From Sphaerulina vaccinii (lineage: Eukaryota; Ascomycota; Dothideomycetes; Mycosphaerellales; Mycosphaerellaceae): a DNA stretch of 64,000 bases. How positions within the stretch are numbered: position 1 is the stretch's first letter; every line of letters begins with the position of its first letter. The translations under genes were made by a program, and so were the position numbers. Below are positions 11,054 to 24,400 of the stretch, piece by piece. The DNA is taken from NCBI GenBank assembly GCA_022570795.1, contig JAKUDP010000004.1:1984001-2048000 (forward strand), in the 5' to 3' direction. Under the pieces are notes generated by a model. The model was not told the DNA's origin. It ran no database searches and was given only the letters and a program-made list of their open reading frames with translations.

Positions 11054-12461
11054 TCACTGCCACTGAACGCTCACGGAGGCAGCCCTCACTCCGCCTCTGA
11101 CCAGAATGCTCACCAGCACCTGAAACTCCAGCTCATTGCCTTCGTGAACGCTAAGTTCGCGATCGTCAGGCAGGTATACTATAAGTGCCTCCATCGCCTT
11201 GTTCACGAGTCCGATATGCCTCGGTGTCCAAAAACGAATGCGGCTGAAGAGAGCGCGAGATGTGTAACATGCTTGCAAACTGATCTTCGGCCGTTCGGTG
11301 GCTAGTACATGGTAGCGAATCTCAAGTGTAATTGCTGAAAGTGCTTCGTCCATCTCCATAGGATTGGAGGGCATGGGACGACCTTTTTGCAGATCCGCGT
11401 TCGAGCCACGGCTTTCAGCATATACCGCGTCGTCGGGTTGGTCATTGCTAAGAGGAGCATTCAAGACTTCAGTCGCAGTGGTGCGCAGAACGCCATGGCT
11501 CTGGCTCTGGTCTTCAGCCGCAGTGCAGCTTGCTGAACTTTCCTTCTTCGTTTTCGAGTTCGTTCTGACAGACTTAGCTGGGCAGTCCGTCTCGCTGTCA
11601 GAAGCGTCACTCGTCAGATCGATCACTTTTGTCTTCGAAGAGCTCACGCTAGGTCTCGGCATGTGACTGTCTGGTCGAGGTGGTGAAGTAGCGGCCCGGG
11701 CATTTGCTTGATGCCAGTTAGAGAGCATATCTGGGGGCACCGCATAAGAGACACCACGCCATTTATATGTCGTTTTGTTGTCTGCGATTGCTTCTCGGAT
11801 GGTAGCTAACACAGCTGGTCGGAGTCGGTCGTTCGCATAGCCCTCGTCTGATGATGGTGCACTCGGAGTTGAGAGCAGATCAGGATTACGGAACATACTA
11901 TTGCCTGAGACGGGCTCGTGTCGTAGCTCCTGGAGTAGCCGACTGCGTCTGCGCACGTCGGGGAGGTTCATTTGACGTGTCATGGAGGATGACGAAGACA
12001 TCGTCTCCTCTTCCATGGAAGTGGGTGGTGTCTCGTATCGTTGGGAGTCCAAAGCAGATTCGATGTTGTTCAGCAGTGACGATGACTTTGAAAGAGTGTC
12101 CATCGGTGAGTGTCGGCTACTCTTGTACCTCCGAAGTCTGTCGTGTGCGCCAATCTTTCGACGTTCAATGAGGTAGCACGGTATCTTGTGCAACATCAGA
12201 GCATGGAAGCGTTTCCGAAGCCTACCAGTATCAGTACGTTAAAAAATCACAAATTTGGAAAAAGAAGTCTTTGGCTCACAGTCCTCGGTCGATATCGATG
12301 GAGTAGTATAGGTTCCGCGAGCATAGCCCATCATAGGTGCACTCCTCGGCGTCAACCAGCCAGTCGTCGCGATCAATGTTGGGTTCTGGCCACAAGTCGG
12401 GACCAATCTGCTCGAAAAGTGCGTCTATACTCTGAGCATCCCTGCACTCCAGCCACATCAA
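11054..12461 (-). CDS. hypothetical protein, paralogue of the divergent neighbour
   Basis: Two exons: 12280-12461 and 11054-12221, with a 58-bp phase-2 intron, giving 449 aa. The first exon encodes a module with LWPEPNIDRDDWLVDA followed by GLCSRNLYY, just before the intron. The oppositely transcribed gene beginning at 12471 encodes the same module (IVWPAARTDRAAWLVEA, then GLYPRNLYY) and has its intron at the equivalent position and phase. The middle is low-complexity, Ser/Thr/Pro-rich and acidic, with a motif like VIDLTSDASDSE that resembles a SUMO-interacting motif. The C-terminal ~100 residues look folded. The family is unknown to me. The start at 12461 leaves no upstream space, so the protein is either short at the N-terminus or has lost its beginning. 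Confidence 0.65.
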
Positions 12462-12470
12462 CCTCTACTC

Positions 12471-14588
12471 TTGACAGAAGAAGCGTTTGTTGCAGAAGAG
12501 CTTTCAACAAAGCTCAATTTCCATCAAATCTCGTCTGCTCAGATGGCGGTAGCAACACCTGATAAGTCCAGAGCAGCTGGCAAGCTGGAACGACAACTTG
12601 GTTTTCGCGAGGCTCGCATATTCGCCCGCCGTCCGAATGGCGACGCCTATGCACATCTGTTTCGGAGCGTTGACCATATTATCGAAGAAGCATCGAAGCT
12701 GGACGCGTCAGTTAGCTGGAGTCCAAAGAGTGTAAAATCCAGCATCGAGAGTGCTTTCCACTCGTCAGGCCCAATAGTCTGGCCTGCTGCCCGTACTGAT
12801 CGAGCGGCTTGGCTCGTGGAGGCTTCTGCGAACAGTTGGGAAGGCCTCTATCCTCGAAATCTCTACTACGAGGTTCAAGAAGATCAAGAACTGTCAGTCA
12901 CTTCGAGCACGTACAGATTGAAACTCCTGCTGAACTTCCGACAGGCTCAGGGATCTGTTTGTCCAATGGATCACAGAGAAGTGCGTCGCTCGGCGCAACA
13001 ACATCAGAATGGGAAATATCAAACCCGGGTCAACGCCAGGAAAGCGCCAAAAGAGAACATCAGATTCTTCCAATGTCGAAGACATAGACGGTGAACCTCG
13101 ACGCTCGAGCAGGCCACCTCCTGGTGACTTTGTTGTCAGTCATTCGACTCCACGTCTTGGGACAAGCGAGGAGGACGCCCGTGCCCCTTTCATGACACCA
13201 CGAAGAGGCAGTACCCCTACATCAGCAGGTGCCCACCTGGGTACAAGACGGAATCTCAGCTACCAGAACGTATCCTTGGCCCCGTCCGCTGAAGACAAAG
13301 AGCCAGACAAGAAGCGTAAGAGGGAGCAGCAATCGGACCCCAGTGACGATGAGGACCTTTCTGAGGGCCATATGACCCAACGCAGAACGATTTCGCTCAT
13401 TGTTGTGCTTGAACCCATTGAGACTTGAAGGGGTAGTGGCCGCCAGAAACGTGCCTTCCTCTTCCATTGACAGGATGAGTGCCAGCGCTTCATCATCAGG
13501 ATCCACACGCCGTGGTACGACTCAAGACTCCGTCACAACCGCTGCAACGCAAAGTCCAACTTATCAACAAGCACTCGTCCAAGAGTCAGCCCAAGACCCC
13601 TTTCGAGTGAGCACAACGACGACGCCAGAGATCAAGACAGAACCCATGGATCATGAGATTCCCGATCAAGGTTCCTCTACAGCAGCCAAGCAAGATCGCG
13701 AGGTCGTGGGCGCTCGTGCCAACAGTGAGGTCTTACTTGCTGGTACTGCTCCTCGTACGAAGAGGAAGTACGTAAAGAGTGGAAAGTATTCTATGAAGAA
13801 AACAGCTCCAGCACTCGTATCTGAGTCGGATGTACTCTCTGATATGGTCGAGCAAGAGCGCATGGCTCTGTTCAACGCTGCCTTTGCAGAGCCGTCTCGC
13901 CGACCCAGCCTCGAAAAGCAACCTCCTGAAGTTGAGATGACAGAAGAGACAACCTTGCCAGCAGGTGGTGTAAGCATTGCCACCTCAGCAGATATCCGTG
14001 CAGTCGTCACACAGGCTGTTCGATCCGAGTTGGCTCCTCCGCTCGAAAATCATGCTCACGGGCATAGAGATGCGGAAGGTACGACGCCAGCAGCAGACGT
14101 CCAAGATCCTCCAAATGTGAACGACACTGGCGCAGGCGCTAGCAGAAGTTCATCGCACCAGGAAAGCGTACCACCGGTCCACGACATCCCCACTGTCAAG
14201 TCGCAAGTCGAAGAGTCGGGCGCAGGTGCAGAGTACAGTATGCCGCCAGATGACATCCTTGATCGTGCTACCGTACTCATCAATTGGAATCCGCCCTCAG
14301 ATTGGAACGTGGATCTGGATGTCGATGATTGGACCACAATGGCAGATTGTGCATGCGTGGAGGGCATTGATCGAAGCTCAAATGCCGGGTGAGCTGGTCC
14401 AGCATGGTGGCCGGATCATTCAGGTCAAGGTTAAGATGGTGGAGGGAGGTACTGGCCCAAAGTACGACTGCCGCATACTGCGTGATGACCGAGGTCGCGG
14501 TGCACTGAGGCAGATGCTGAAGAAGCTGCGGGTGCAGTGCGAGACGTGCGAGCCAGAGCTGAGAGTTGAAGTGGTAGCGTGGGAGTGA
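12471..14588 (+). CDS. hypothetical protein, head-to-head paralogue
   Basis: The first exon is 12471-12892 and a 52-bp intron (12893-12944) follows. Further exons run to 14356, and a last exon 14403-14588 is reached through a 46-bp intron (gtggag donor, ccag acceptor, both phase 0). A third intron between about 13316 and 13470 is needed to move from the frame ending at 13428 to the frame that continues to 14392; its exact ends are ambiguous. The N-terminal ~140 residues hold the RNLYY module shared with the gene on the other strand. The middle is disordered, with basic patches (KRQKRTSDSS, DKKRKREQQ) that look like nuclear-localisation signals. Function unknown. The ATG at 12543 is an alternative start. 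Confidence 0.6.
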
Positions 14589-16176
14589 TCTTTGCTTCGT
14601 GGGCTGCTGTCGATTCTGTATGCGCCCGAGAATGAGGACGACCCGTAGACTGTAGAGACACCTATACCATAGAAGTGTGTCGGAAGATGAGGAGAGCAGA
14701 ATGGAAATGTCTCGACAACTTGGAAGTCAACTCTTTTTACCCGACCCTAGTCAAATAATTGACCAGGTCCTTGTCAATATGCCGAGGCGGCCGAGTTTAG
14801 CCTTGACCAGGATACTCCAACCTCACCTTCTCTTCTATTTGGTGACACAGACATCCAACTTCCATCAGATACCGTCGAATTGCCATCTCGGAGGCCATCT
14901 TACGGCCAAGGGGAGTACACAGACACGTGTAAAGCCTGTTGAGATGCAGCCGCGTCCTGGAAGAGCGCCACGCTTCCTGCTGGACCATCCTCGCGAAAGC
15001 TGCTGGAATGATCTGCTGAATCCAGTGATTTGAGCATCCGGAGTTCCTTATACCATTCCATTACATGCATCGCCACGCGTCACTGTGGCCTGGCCATCGT
15101 CAGATGTGGCATCTGAGTTGATGCACTGGAAGTTCTTAAATTTCCATTGGCGATGGAGCTACGGAGAGATGGCCTTCGGACGGCTGAGTCATGGCTCTTC
15201 TCTGGCACGCCTTACGCATGCATAAGGATCAGGAGATTTTCCACACTCCCTAAACGCGCGCAACATCCCGTGCGATGTACCTGTATTGGATCCTGGCGGC
15301 ACAACGCGAATGCGACATTTCCATTTTCAGACGATCTCCTGTTTGACATGGAAATCAGCTATACATACAGAGTATGTACCTGGCAGCCGGCACCACGCCC
15401 TCCAATGAGCACCTGATGGAACTCCTATCGAGAGGAATGTGGATGAGATCTCCTTGTGCGAAGGCGTATGTTGGGAGGATCTCAATGCGAGATCTTTCTT
15501 TTTGCGACATGCAATACATCCGTATTGGGGAAATCTCCTGTTCAGTATAGGATTGTGACAGCAGCATGCTTATCAGCCTATGCGTCACCCGGTACCAGGA
15601 ACAGTACTGTCCCAATGACCTGGTTGGACAAGCCCTGGTCGCGGCGGCTGCTGGACTCGTTTATATGGTACGGATTGCAGTGCCAGACATGCAATATTCA
15701 GCCCTGCACATCCCGTGCGCCAGTCGACCATCCAAGAACACCTCTCACCTGCAGCTGTCGAATTGACACTCAGCCATGCATGCTCTTCTTGCACGACGGC
15801 AGCTATAAGCGGTAGTCATCGTCAGCTCCCAACATCGCATGGGCGTGGAAAACAGCGTCTGACGAGTATGACTGGTACTCACATGGTTCCTATCGCTTTC
15901 CTGCGACTTGGCGATCTTATCGGTGTCGCTCAATTCGTGCGAGGATGGGCCGCGCGCGTCCCCACGCTTTCGCAACTGTGCTTCGGTTCAGCTGCTCTCC
16001 GAGACATGAACGGCGAACCAAGATCTCACCATAGGTCGCGTAACTCGTCATTGCTTCTTCATGTTGAGTGCCGTCTCTGGAGGCGACGAATGTTGTAGGC
16101 TCAGTAGTGCCGCAGTCTGCAGCGACCGAGTAACATATGCGCCAGACAGATCCTGGAGCTAGGATCTCTCTCCTCT
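14589..16176. other. gene-poor region, left part
   Basis: Only short, unsupported reading frames occur here. I find no domain, no splice-consistent exon chain and no clear transposon protein remnant. Confidence 0.4.
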
Positions 16177-16251
16177 CCCGGGTGACAGTGAAAGTGGGTC
16201 ACTTGGCACTGGATTTCCTAGCGGGGTGGCTCACTTTCACTGTCACCCGGG
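16177..16251. repeat. 20-bp perfect inverted repeat (hairpin)
   Basis: The sequence cccgggtgacagtgaaagtg at 16177-16196 is exactly reverse-complemented at 16232-16251, with a 35-base spacer. Bases just inside the arms are also partly complementary. It sits immediately left of the AT-rich element. Confidence 0.85.
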
Positions 16252-16260
16252 AGCAGAGAT

Positions 16261-16696
16261 GAGCAAACCTTAGTAATTACTATTACTACTTTACTATATA
16301 GTAATAGTAATTACTATTACTACGTTACTACTTACTATTACTATTACTATCGACCTTCTAGAAAGTAGTAATAGTAATAGTAATAGTAATAGTAACTAGT
16401 AGAATAGTAATTATAGAAATTTCTTTATATATAGAAGTTTTAATAGCTAGGTTGCTTTAGAGATATATAGACTATAGAAATAATAAGAGTTAAGTAGATA
16501 TATCTCTTATTCTACTAGTAAACATTCTATACTAGTAATTACTATCTTACTATATAGTAATAGTTATTACTATTACTATTACTATTACTACTAGACTTTT
16601 ATAGACTAGTTATTTACTATTACTATTTACTACTGTCCAAAAAGAGTAATAGTAATATCAATAGCCGTTACTATTTACTATTACTAAGGTTTGCTC
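16261..16696. mobile_element. AT-rich element with terminal inverted repeats, MITE-like
   Basis: About 436 bp made largely of TAGTAA/TTACTA-type runs, strikingly different from its surroundings. Its ends are a perfect 16-bp inverted repeat: gagcaaaccttagtaa at 16261-16276 and its complement at 16681-16696. The inner sequence contains further long complementary stretches, so a single strand could fold into a large hairpin. It has no coding capacity. The layout fits a non-autonomous element or a foldback repeat. A target-site duplication could not be identified with certainty. Confidence 0.6.
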
Positions 16697-18473
16697 TTCT
16701 CTGTCCGGGAGCTCCTGCACTGTGGACATTGCTATGGGGTTCTCATTACGGTTTGCGGCATGTTTCGGCTGTCTGCTTAGCTGGCCATCGTAAAAGGGCC
16801 CGGGTCCGAGGCCAGCTTAGCGGATGCTGGAACTTCATTATACCCGCACAAGATCCAGCTCTCGTCATTGCAACTGCAACGTTGGTGCGTTGCTCGCTTG
16901 AGCAAAAGAATATCTTCAATATCCTTATCAGTGCAGTGCCTCATCGATGCACTGATGCTGGCGAAGCAGCTTTGACCTGGAATGACAAGAAGGAAATATT
17001 TCGAGGCTCCAGCAGACGGAGGAGATCACCGATCCCGACTTTCGCAATCCTTATTCGGGCATATGCCATCTGCTGCACATCTGTTGTTACCTATTTAGGT
17101 CAATACAGATCCCAAGTCAGTGCGTCGGTAAGCTATCCGAAAGTCTCTTCGCCGGGCACTCGGGTCGCCATGTGCATGCATTAGCGCGTGTTGAGATAGC
17201 GCCAGGGCTGGGCTCCCTTATGCCGTCTTGCCTTTCTTACTGTATGCACAGCCGCATCCTCCTCACCATCACCTTGCCTCGAAGATCGCACGGGAGGTCA
17301 GCAGTATTGATAATCTGGCGACAAAGTACTGGAATGGCGAAGAAGGAGCTCAAGCGCGTTCGCAAGCAGGCCTTATCGTCCTCGTGCCGGAATTGATATG
17401 GTCCATGGCTATCGCAGAATGGCGCACGATGCCGCAGAGTGTCACCGAAAGATTCCTCGCGTCGCTCGTCGCCGTAGCTGCACCCCAGGCCCTCTGCATT
17501 TGACAGGTTAGAAGTGGAGGTCAAGATTTCCTAGAAGACGGGCTGGAAATTCCCTTGCATATGCATATGTTGACTCGCTCCTTTGCATATGATTTAGTGG
17601 CGCCTTTTCGGTCGTCAGCATCACATCTGTAAGCTGCCACGCTCAGGAGCTTCTGCTATCTTTGCCGAGTGTCTAAAGCCACACCAGCAAACCTTCAAGC
17701 AAGATCCACGTGCTAGAGCGCCGATGCGACGGCACTTGCACGTTCGAGGATACTCCAAGCTGCACGACTCGTCTTTACCTCGCGTTGCCTGCAGAGTCTG
17801 TCGATTGCCTCCACGCGCGTGCGGTGCTTTCGTCTCAAAAAAGACAAGTTCACTGCGAAGTACACCCGGGTTGTACCTAAGCACTTCCCAAAGCAGAAGC
17901 GCTGATAGAGCTTATTCTATCTCAACTACGACCTCATCCATACGCGAAAGACCCCACGGAGTGTACACCGTAGCCACGACTCCATCCACATTAAGCCTGG
18001 CACAATGCAAATTGGGCACTATCTGACGATTCTTGCCCTTTGCGGTGCCGCACTGGCGCTAATGACACTCGCAGCCTCAACTATGTGCTCGCATGGAGTA
18101 TCTCCCTATGCTTCTTTGCGAGATGAAGGATGAAGCCAACGTTGGTGCCGAAAGTTACGGCCATCCCAACAACGCACGCCCTCCTCATGGCCTCTCACAA
18201 GCCACCGATAGCAATGCTCCCGTATTCAGCACTTCCGATCAAGCCAGATGGCGCCCAGGCCTGGCTCGGTCGATGTCCTTCTGTAATGGCCTCAGCGTCA
18301 GCAGCAGTACTGGCTCGACGCGATGGCGTGCATGTCCTCAGCCTTGCTATGGCGCTTGCTAGAAGAAGGAAAGTATCCTCGAAGGTTTGTCGAGATGGTG
18401 TTGTGGGTGTTGCAAAGTTTCCTACAGTTCTACCTGCTATACAATTTCGACACACAGCAGTTTGGCCTCTGCC
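16697..18473. other. gene-poor region before the glucan synthase
   Basis: Short reading frames only. The right end is the probable promoter of the glucan synthase gene. No repeats beyond the element on the left are obvious. Confidence 0.4.
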
Positions 18474-21400
18474 ATGGAGGCTCTGGCTTTGTTTGGAGCG
18501 TTCTTCTTGTTCTTCTTTTCTGCATCAGGATACAAGTATGACCCGGCATATACGGAGCACAACTTGAACCAGAACCAGACTGCTGTCAACCCATTGGACT
18601 TCTGGGGAGAATGGAATGGTCACAATTACACGGCGTCTCCCGACAACTGGAGAATCCCATTCTACACGTTGTTCCTGGATCGGTTCGTCAACGGCGACCC
18701 ATACAATGACAACATCAATGGGACTGTGTTTGAGCGTGTGACGGACTCCAACCAGATGAGACATGGCGGCGACCTGCAAGGCTTGGTCGATACCCTCGAC
18801 TACCTACAGGGCATGGGCATTAAAGTCGGTATCAAGACGTAATACCACATTACCATCACTAACAGAAGGGATCGAACAGGGTCTATATATTGCTGGATCT
18901 CCATTCATGAACCAGCCATGGGTGTACGATTCGTACTCGCCAGTCGACCTATCGATACTTGACCCTCACTTTGGCACGATCGAAATGTGGAGACTAGCTA
19001 TTGAAGAAATTCATGCTCGTGGCATGTACGTGATCCTCGACAACACGTTCGCGACACTGGGCGACTTGATCGGGTTCGATGGCTACCTCAATGAGTCTAC
19101 ACCTTTCTCGCTAGAAGAGCATCAGGTTCTGTGGAAATCAGATCGTCGATATATGGATTTTGACATCGGGAACGCATACAACGAGACGTGTGAATACCCA
19201 CGCTTCTGGAACGAGACGGGATATCCTATCGATGCCGATGTGAGAGCGCAGATGAAAGGTTGCTACGATAGTGACTTCGATCAATATGGAGATACTGAAG
19301 CCTTTGGTGTCTATCCAGACTGGAGACGGCAGCTGTCCAAGTTCGCCTCGGTACAGGATCGTCTACGAGAGTGGCATGCTCCTGTTCGCGCCAAAATCGA
19401 GCACTTTTACTGTATGGCCATCGCCCAACTTGACTTTGATGGCTACCGTTACGATAAAGCTGTTCAATCGACCGTGGATGCTATGGCAGCGGGCAGTCAA
19501 GCAATGCGCGAATGTGCACGAAGATATGGAAAAGAGAACTTCCTCATTGTTGGCGAGGTGACTGGAGGTAACGCCCTCGGATCCATTTACTTCGGTCGTG
19601 GGCGACAGCCGGACCAACAGCCCGAGAGCTTAGCTCTTGCTGTGACGCTGAACCACAGCTCGCCAAACGCATCTCAGTACTACATTCGAGAGCAAGCTGC
19701 TTCTGCAATCGATGGGGGTGCTTTCCATTACTCGACTTATCGATCGTTGACTCGGTTCCTGGGAATGGATGGAAACCTGGAAGCAGGCTACGATGCTCCT
19801 CGCAATGTAAGTCATCTGTGCTGCCTGCGTTGGATCTTGGCTGACTCTTTTAAGTAGTGGGTTGACCACTGGAACACTTTTTTGCTTACTAACGACCTCA
19901 TCAATGCCAACACTGGAGTGTTCGACCCTCGCCACATGTTCGGCGTCACCAATCAGGATGTATTTCGATGGCCAGCTATCCACAATGGCATACAACGTCA
20001 GCTTCTGGGCCACTTTATCACTATTATGCTTCTCCCGGGTGTGCCTAAGCTACTTTGGGGTGAAGAGCAGCAATTCTACGTTCTCGACTCGACCAATGAC
20101 AACTACATCTTCGGCAGACAAGCAATGAGCACAGCAACTGCCTGGCAAACTCATGGCTGTTATCATTTGGACAGCAGCCAGTATTACCAGATGCCTTGGG
20201 AGGCTACGAGGAATGGCTGTAACGACGACGGAGTGAGTGCAGATCACCGAGATCCATCGGCGCCAGTTCGGAACATACTACGGCGCATGTATCACCTACG
20301 TGAAGCATATCCTGTCTTGAATGACGGCTTCTTCTTGCAGCAGCTCTCTAACCAGACTTGGGATGTGACATATGCTGGCTCGAGCGGCGTGACTACTGAG
20401 ACTGGCCTCTGGAGTGTGTTCCGATCGGAATTTCCAGGAGTGCAGAACTTGACACATGCTTCTGTCGTGAACAACAATGCCACTTTTCCCGTTGCACATC
20501 AGCTTTCCAGCAACGATACGGCCTCGAATGACACGTTGGCCGCTGAGGCTGCCACGTCAATCTGGTATGTATACTCCAACCTGGACACAAGTCGGAACTA
20601 TCAGTTCGACTGTCAAGACAACTCCACTGGCCTGAACACTACATCCTTGATCGCTCCATATCCTGCGGGCACCAAGATCAAGAACTTGTTCCATCCTTTC
20701 GACGAACATATTCTGTTGAACAGTACCCGAGCTCTTGGCATCGATGGATCTTCAGAACTCAATGGTTGCCTGAACTCGCTCAACATGGCCGCCTATGATC
20801 ATCGTCTCTACGTACCAATCTCAGACTGGGTCGGGCCAAAACCAGTGATCACAAAATTCAGCCCAGGTCACGATGCTCGTATCCTATCCAGGAACACTGG
20901 ATCTACAGACACGGAAGACGTGGACATTGCGCTAGAGTTCTCGGCATACATGGACTGTGACAGCGTTACAAGCAGCATCAGTATCTCATCCAGGACAGAA
21001 AACGGTCACTATGCCTACATCGATCCGGACAGTGTGACATGTGAACAGGTGAACGGAACCTCATCTGGCCTGGTCGGATACGTGCCATCTACGTTCAGCT
21101 GGTCAGCAACTGCCAAGGGCGTTTCGCACGGCATTCATCGCATCACAGTCGACCATCCTCGCGCTGCTGTGACATCCACACAGGCGAGGATCAACTCCAC
21201 CACCGAAGCACGAGATCACTTCTTACTACGTGTCGGCCAGGCCAATAATCCGATGGTCTTCGTCAGATCTGCTAACTACTCGTCGACTCTTCTCATCAAC
21301 GAACATCACCAGCACATGCTCAATCACTCTGCTGCAGGTGCAGATCTGTACCGCTACTCCACAGACTTTGGTGGGTCTTTCTCCGCCTGGGCGCCTTACC

Positions 21401-24400
21401 AAGGCGGCTTGACCAATGTCACCCACACGGGAAAGAGTGCAAAGACTTGGGATGGCGCGCATGTACGAGTGGAGTACTTCAGCCGCTTCGCTGGTTCAAG
21501 CAGCCATGTTCAGCAAGGAGACTTGCACAGCAAACCTCGTCGGTTCCCCCACATGTACCTCAATGGACCATATAACGCCTATGGATTTGATGCCGGACTT
21601 GACAACAAGTTCAAGCTTACTGGAGACTATACATGGGGAAAGAACTTCATGGCCGAGTGGAGCAACAATGGCACAGTCACACAGATCAATGTGTGGGGAA
21701 TCAATCCTGACGGCCAGCCAGACCAGAGCATGGTTATGGGCGACATCGATGGAGACTCTGTGCTGGATCGGCTACCTCCATCGTCCCTGGCACCTGTCGT
21801 CCTGAACATCACTGCTCCACCGCCGAAGCCGTTTGTGGCGTGGAGGTATGTCGTCAATGACGGCACACTGAGGTTCAAGCTCGAGCCTGTGGGATCCATG
21901 TGGCAGCAGCTCGCGCTCTACGTGGTGCTGTGGATCGTGCCTCTCCTTTCTGGTGGCTTGTCAACCTGGATTTTCGTCCAAAGCTTTGCCAAGATCAAGT
22001 TCAACCAGATCGGTATCACTGAGAAGCTTGGTCTGTTAAGTCTACTCCCGTACTCGCTAAGGAAGCGGCTTAGGACGATGCCTGGCGAGGAGAAGACATC
22101 ATTACTGGCCAAACTGAAGCGGCAATCTCAAATGTTCTCTCGGAAGACCGAAGCTCTCTTGACTGAGCAGGCAGCTCGGCGCAGAGTGCTGATAGCAACT
22201 ATGGAATACGACATCGAGGACTGGGCAATCAAGATCAAGATTGGAGGTACGTGAACTGTGACGCACGAGCGGAGGCCTTCTTGCTCTCCATGCTAATCTT
22301 CGTCACAGGTCTCGGCGTGATGGCTCAACTCATGGGCAAGAACTTAGAACATCAAGATCTCATCTGGGTTGTACCTTGCGTCGGTGGTATCCAATACCCC
22401 ATTGACGAAGTCGCTCCGCCAATGACTGTCGCCGTCTTTGGCCTGACGTACAACGTCAACGTCCGTAAGTAGAATCATCATTCGCAATTTTCCGATGTGA
22501 GCTGACTGAGGACTACGCTCAGAATACCATCGACTGCGAAACATAACGTATGTGCTTCTCGATGCACCAATCTTTCGACAACAGAGTAAAGAAGAGCCAT
22601 ACCCAGCACGAATGGACGACCTTGACTCTGCGATCTATTATTCTGCGTGGAATCAGTGCATTGCGCAGGCTCTGAGTACGCAATTGACAGATGATATTTA
22701 CTGCCGCTTACTGACCGCTTCTAGTCCGCTTTCCCGTGGAACTATACCACATCAATGACTACCATGGGACAGTAGCACCTTTGTACCTGCTACCAAGAAC
22801 GACCCCGGTCTGCCTATCACTACACAATGCGGAGTTTCAAGGACTCTGGCCCATGCGCACGAAGAAAGAACGCGACGAAGTATGCTCTGTGTTCAACTTG
22901 CCTCCAGATGTTGTTGCACAATATGTTCAATTTGGCGAGATCTTCAATCTGCTCCACGCAGGCGCCTCATATTTGAGGATACATCAGGAAGGGTAGATCG
23001 AACCATCTCCGACTTTTCTGTTGCACATATGCTGACGAGGACAGTAGATTCGGTGCTGTTGGCGTTAGTAAGAAGTACGGTGCGAGAGCATACACTCGTT
23101 ACCCTATCTTCTGGGGTCTCAAGGAAGTACAATCATTGCAAAACCCAGATCCCTCGGACACTGGAGCCTGGGACAAGAAAGCAGTCAGTGAGAAAGACAT
23201 CCACATTGACGAAGACTTTGAGAAGCAGCGCCTCGAATGGCGAGTACAAGCCCAAGAGTGGGCTGAACTTGAGCAAGACCCCAACGCTGAGCTATTCGTC
23301 TTCGTGGGAAGGTGGTCGATGTAAGCTGGCACCGTGAGTCCATGCAATGCCGAAGAACCTGATGCTGACTTTCTCGACAGGCAGAAAGGCATTGACCTCA
23401 TCGCAGACGCTTTTCCTGCTATCCTTGCTTCAAATCCAAAGGTGCAGCTCATTGCTATCGGTCCTGTCATCGATTTGCACGGGAAGTTCGCGGCACTGAA
23501 ACTCGACAAACTAATGAAGCTGTATCCAGGGAGAGTGTGTTCGAAGCCTGTGTTCACAGCTCTGCCGCCCTTTGTGTTCTCTGGGGCAGAGTTTGCTTTG
23601 ATACCATCTCGAGACGAACCTTTTGGGTTGGTAGCCGTGGAGTTCGGACGCAAAGGTGCTTTGGGCGTCGGTGCGCGAGTCGGTGAGTACCATTTCTTAT
23701 GGTCCAGCGTCTACTATTACTAACGGACTTGAACGTCAGGCGGACTTGGGCAAATGCCTGGCTGGTGGTACACGGTCGAATCAACAACTCCGACGCATCT
23801 ACTTCACCAGTTCAAGGACGCGATTCGTGGCGCCATGAGCTCATCGAACAAGACGAGAGCTATGATGCGAGCGAGATCAGCCAAGCAGCGCTTTCCCGTT
23901 GCACAATGGGTAGAAGATCTCGAGATACTGCAGTCCACTGCCATCCGCACCCACGAAAAGATCGAGAAGGAAAGGAATGGTTGGTCGACTGTGACTCTAG
24001 TACATCCTCACCCGAGCATTCATCCGACACTAGCCAACGCCAGGAACGCATCTCATGGATATGTTGAAGGTCCAGGCCACGTTGAGGAAGAGATCAAGAG
24101 TGGACTCACCTCACGAGTGACCTCTAGCGACTCTCTTGCCTCCATGGTCTTCACGGAGGAAGACAGCATCACACCTAGCCGCGTCACGCCACCTTCAACA
24201 CCCAAACTTACCTCCTTCGCAGGTCGACTGACATCCGCGCCTCCTGTCCCTGAGATTCCAGAAGATTACCGCCGCATCTCAGCCGGAACGACACTCGCAA
24301 GCAATCGAATCAGTGTTCCGCAATCTTTCCCTGACCTCTCGGATGACTATCGCCGCAAATCCCACTTGACAGAGTCCAGACTATCGCTCCTCAACGTCAT

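Noticed and set aside
15147..15815. Possible genes in the gene-poor region
   Set aside because: Several overlapping short frames on both strands with no consistent exon chain or motif.
14589..18473. Degraded autonomous transposon
   Set aside because: No reverse transcriptase, integrase or transposase motif is visible in any frame; only the short foldback element is supported.
23099..23653. 184-codon minus-strand frame
   Set aside because: It lies entirely opposite conserved exons of the glucan synthase and is an antisense shadow.
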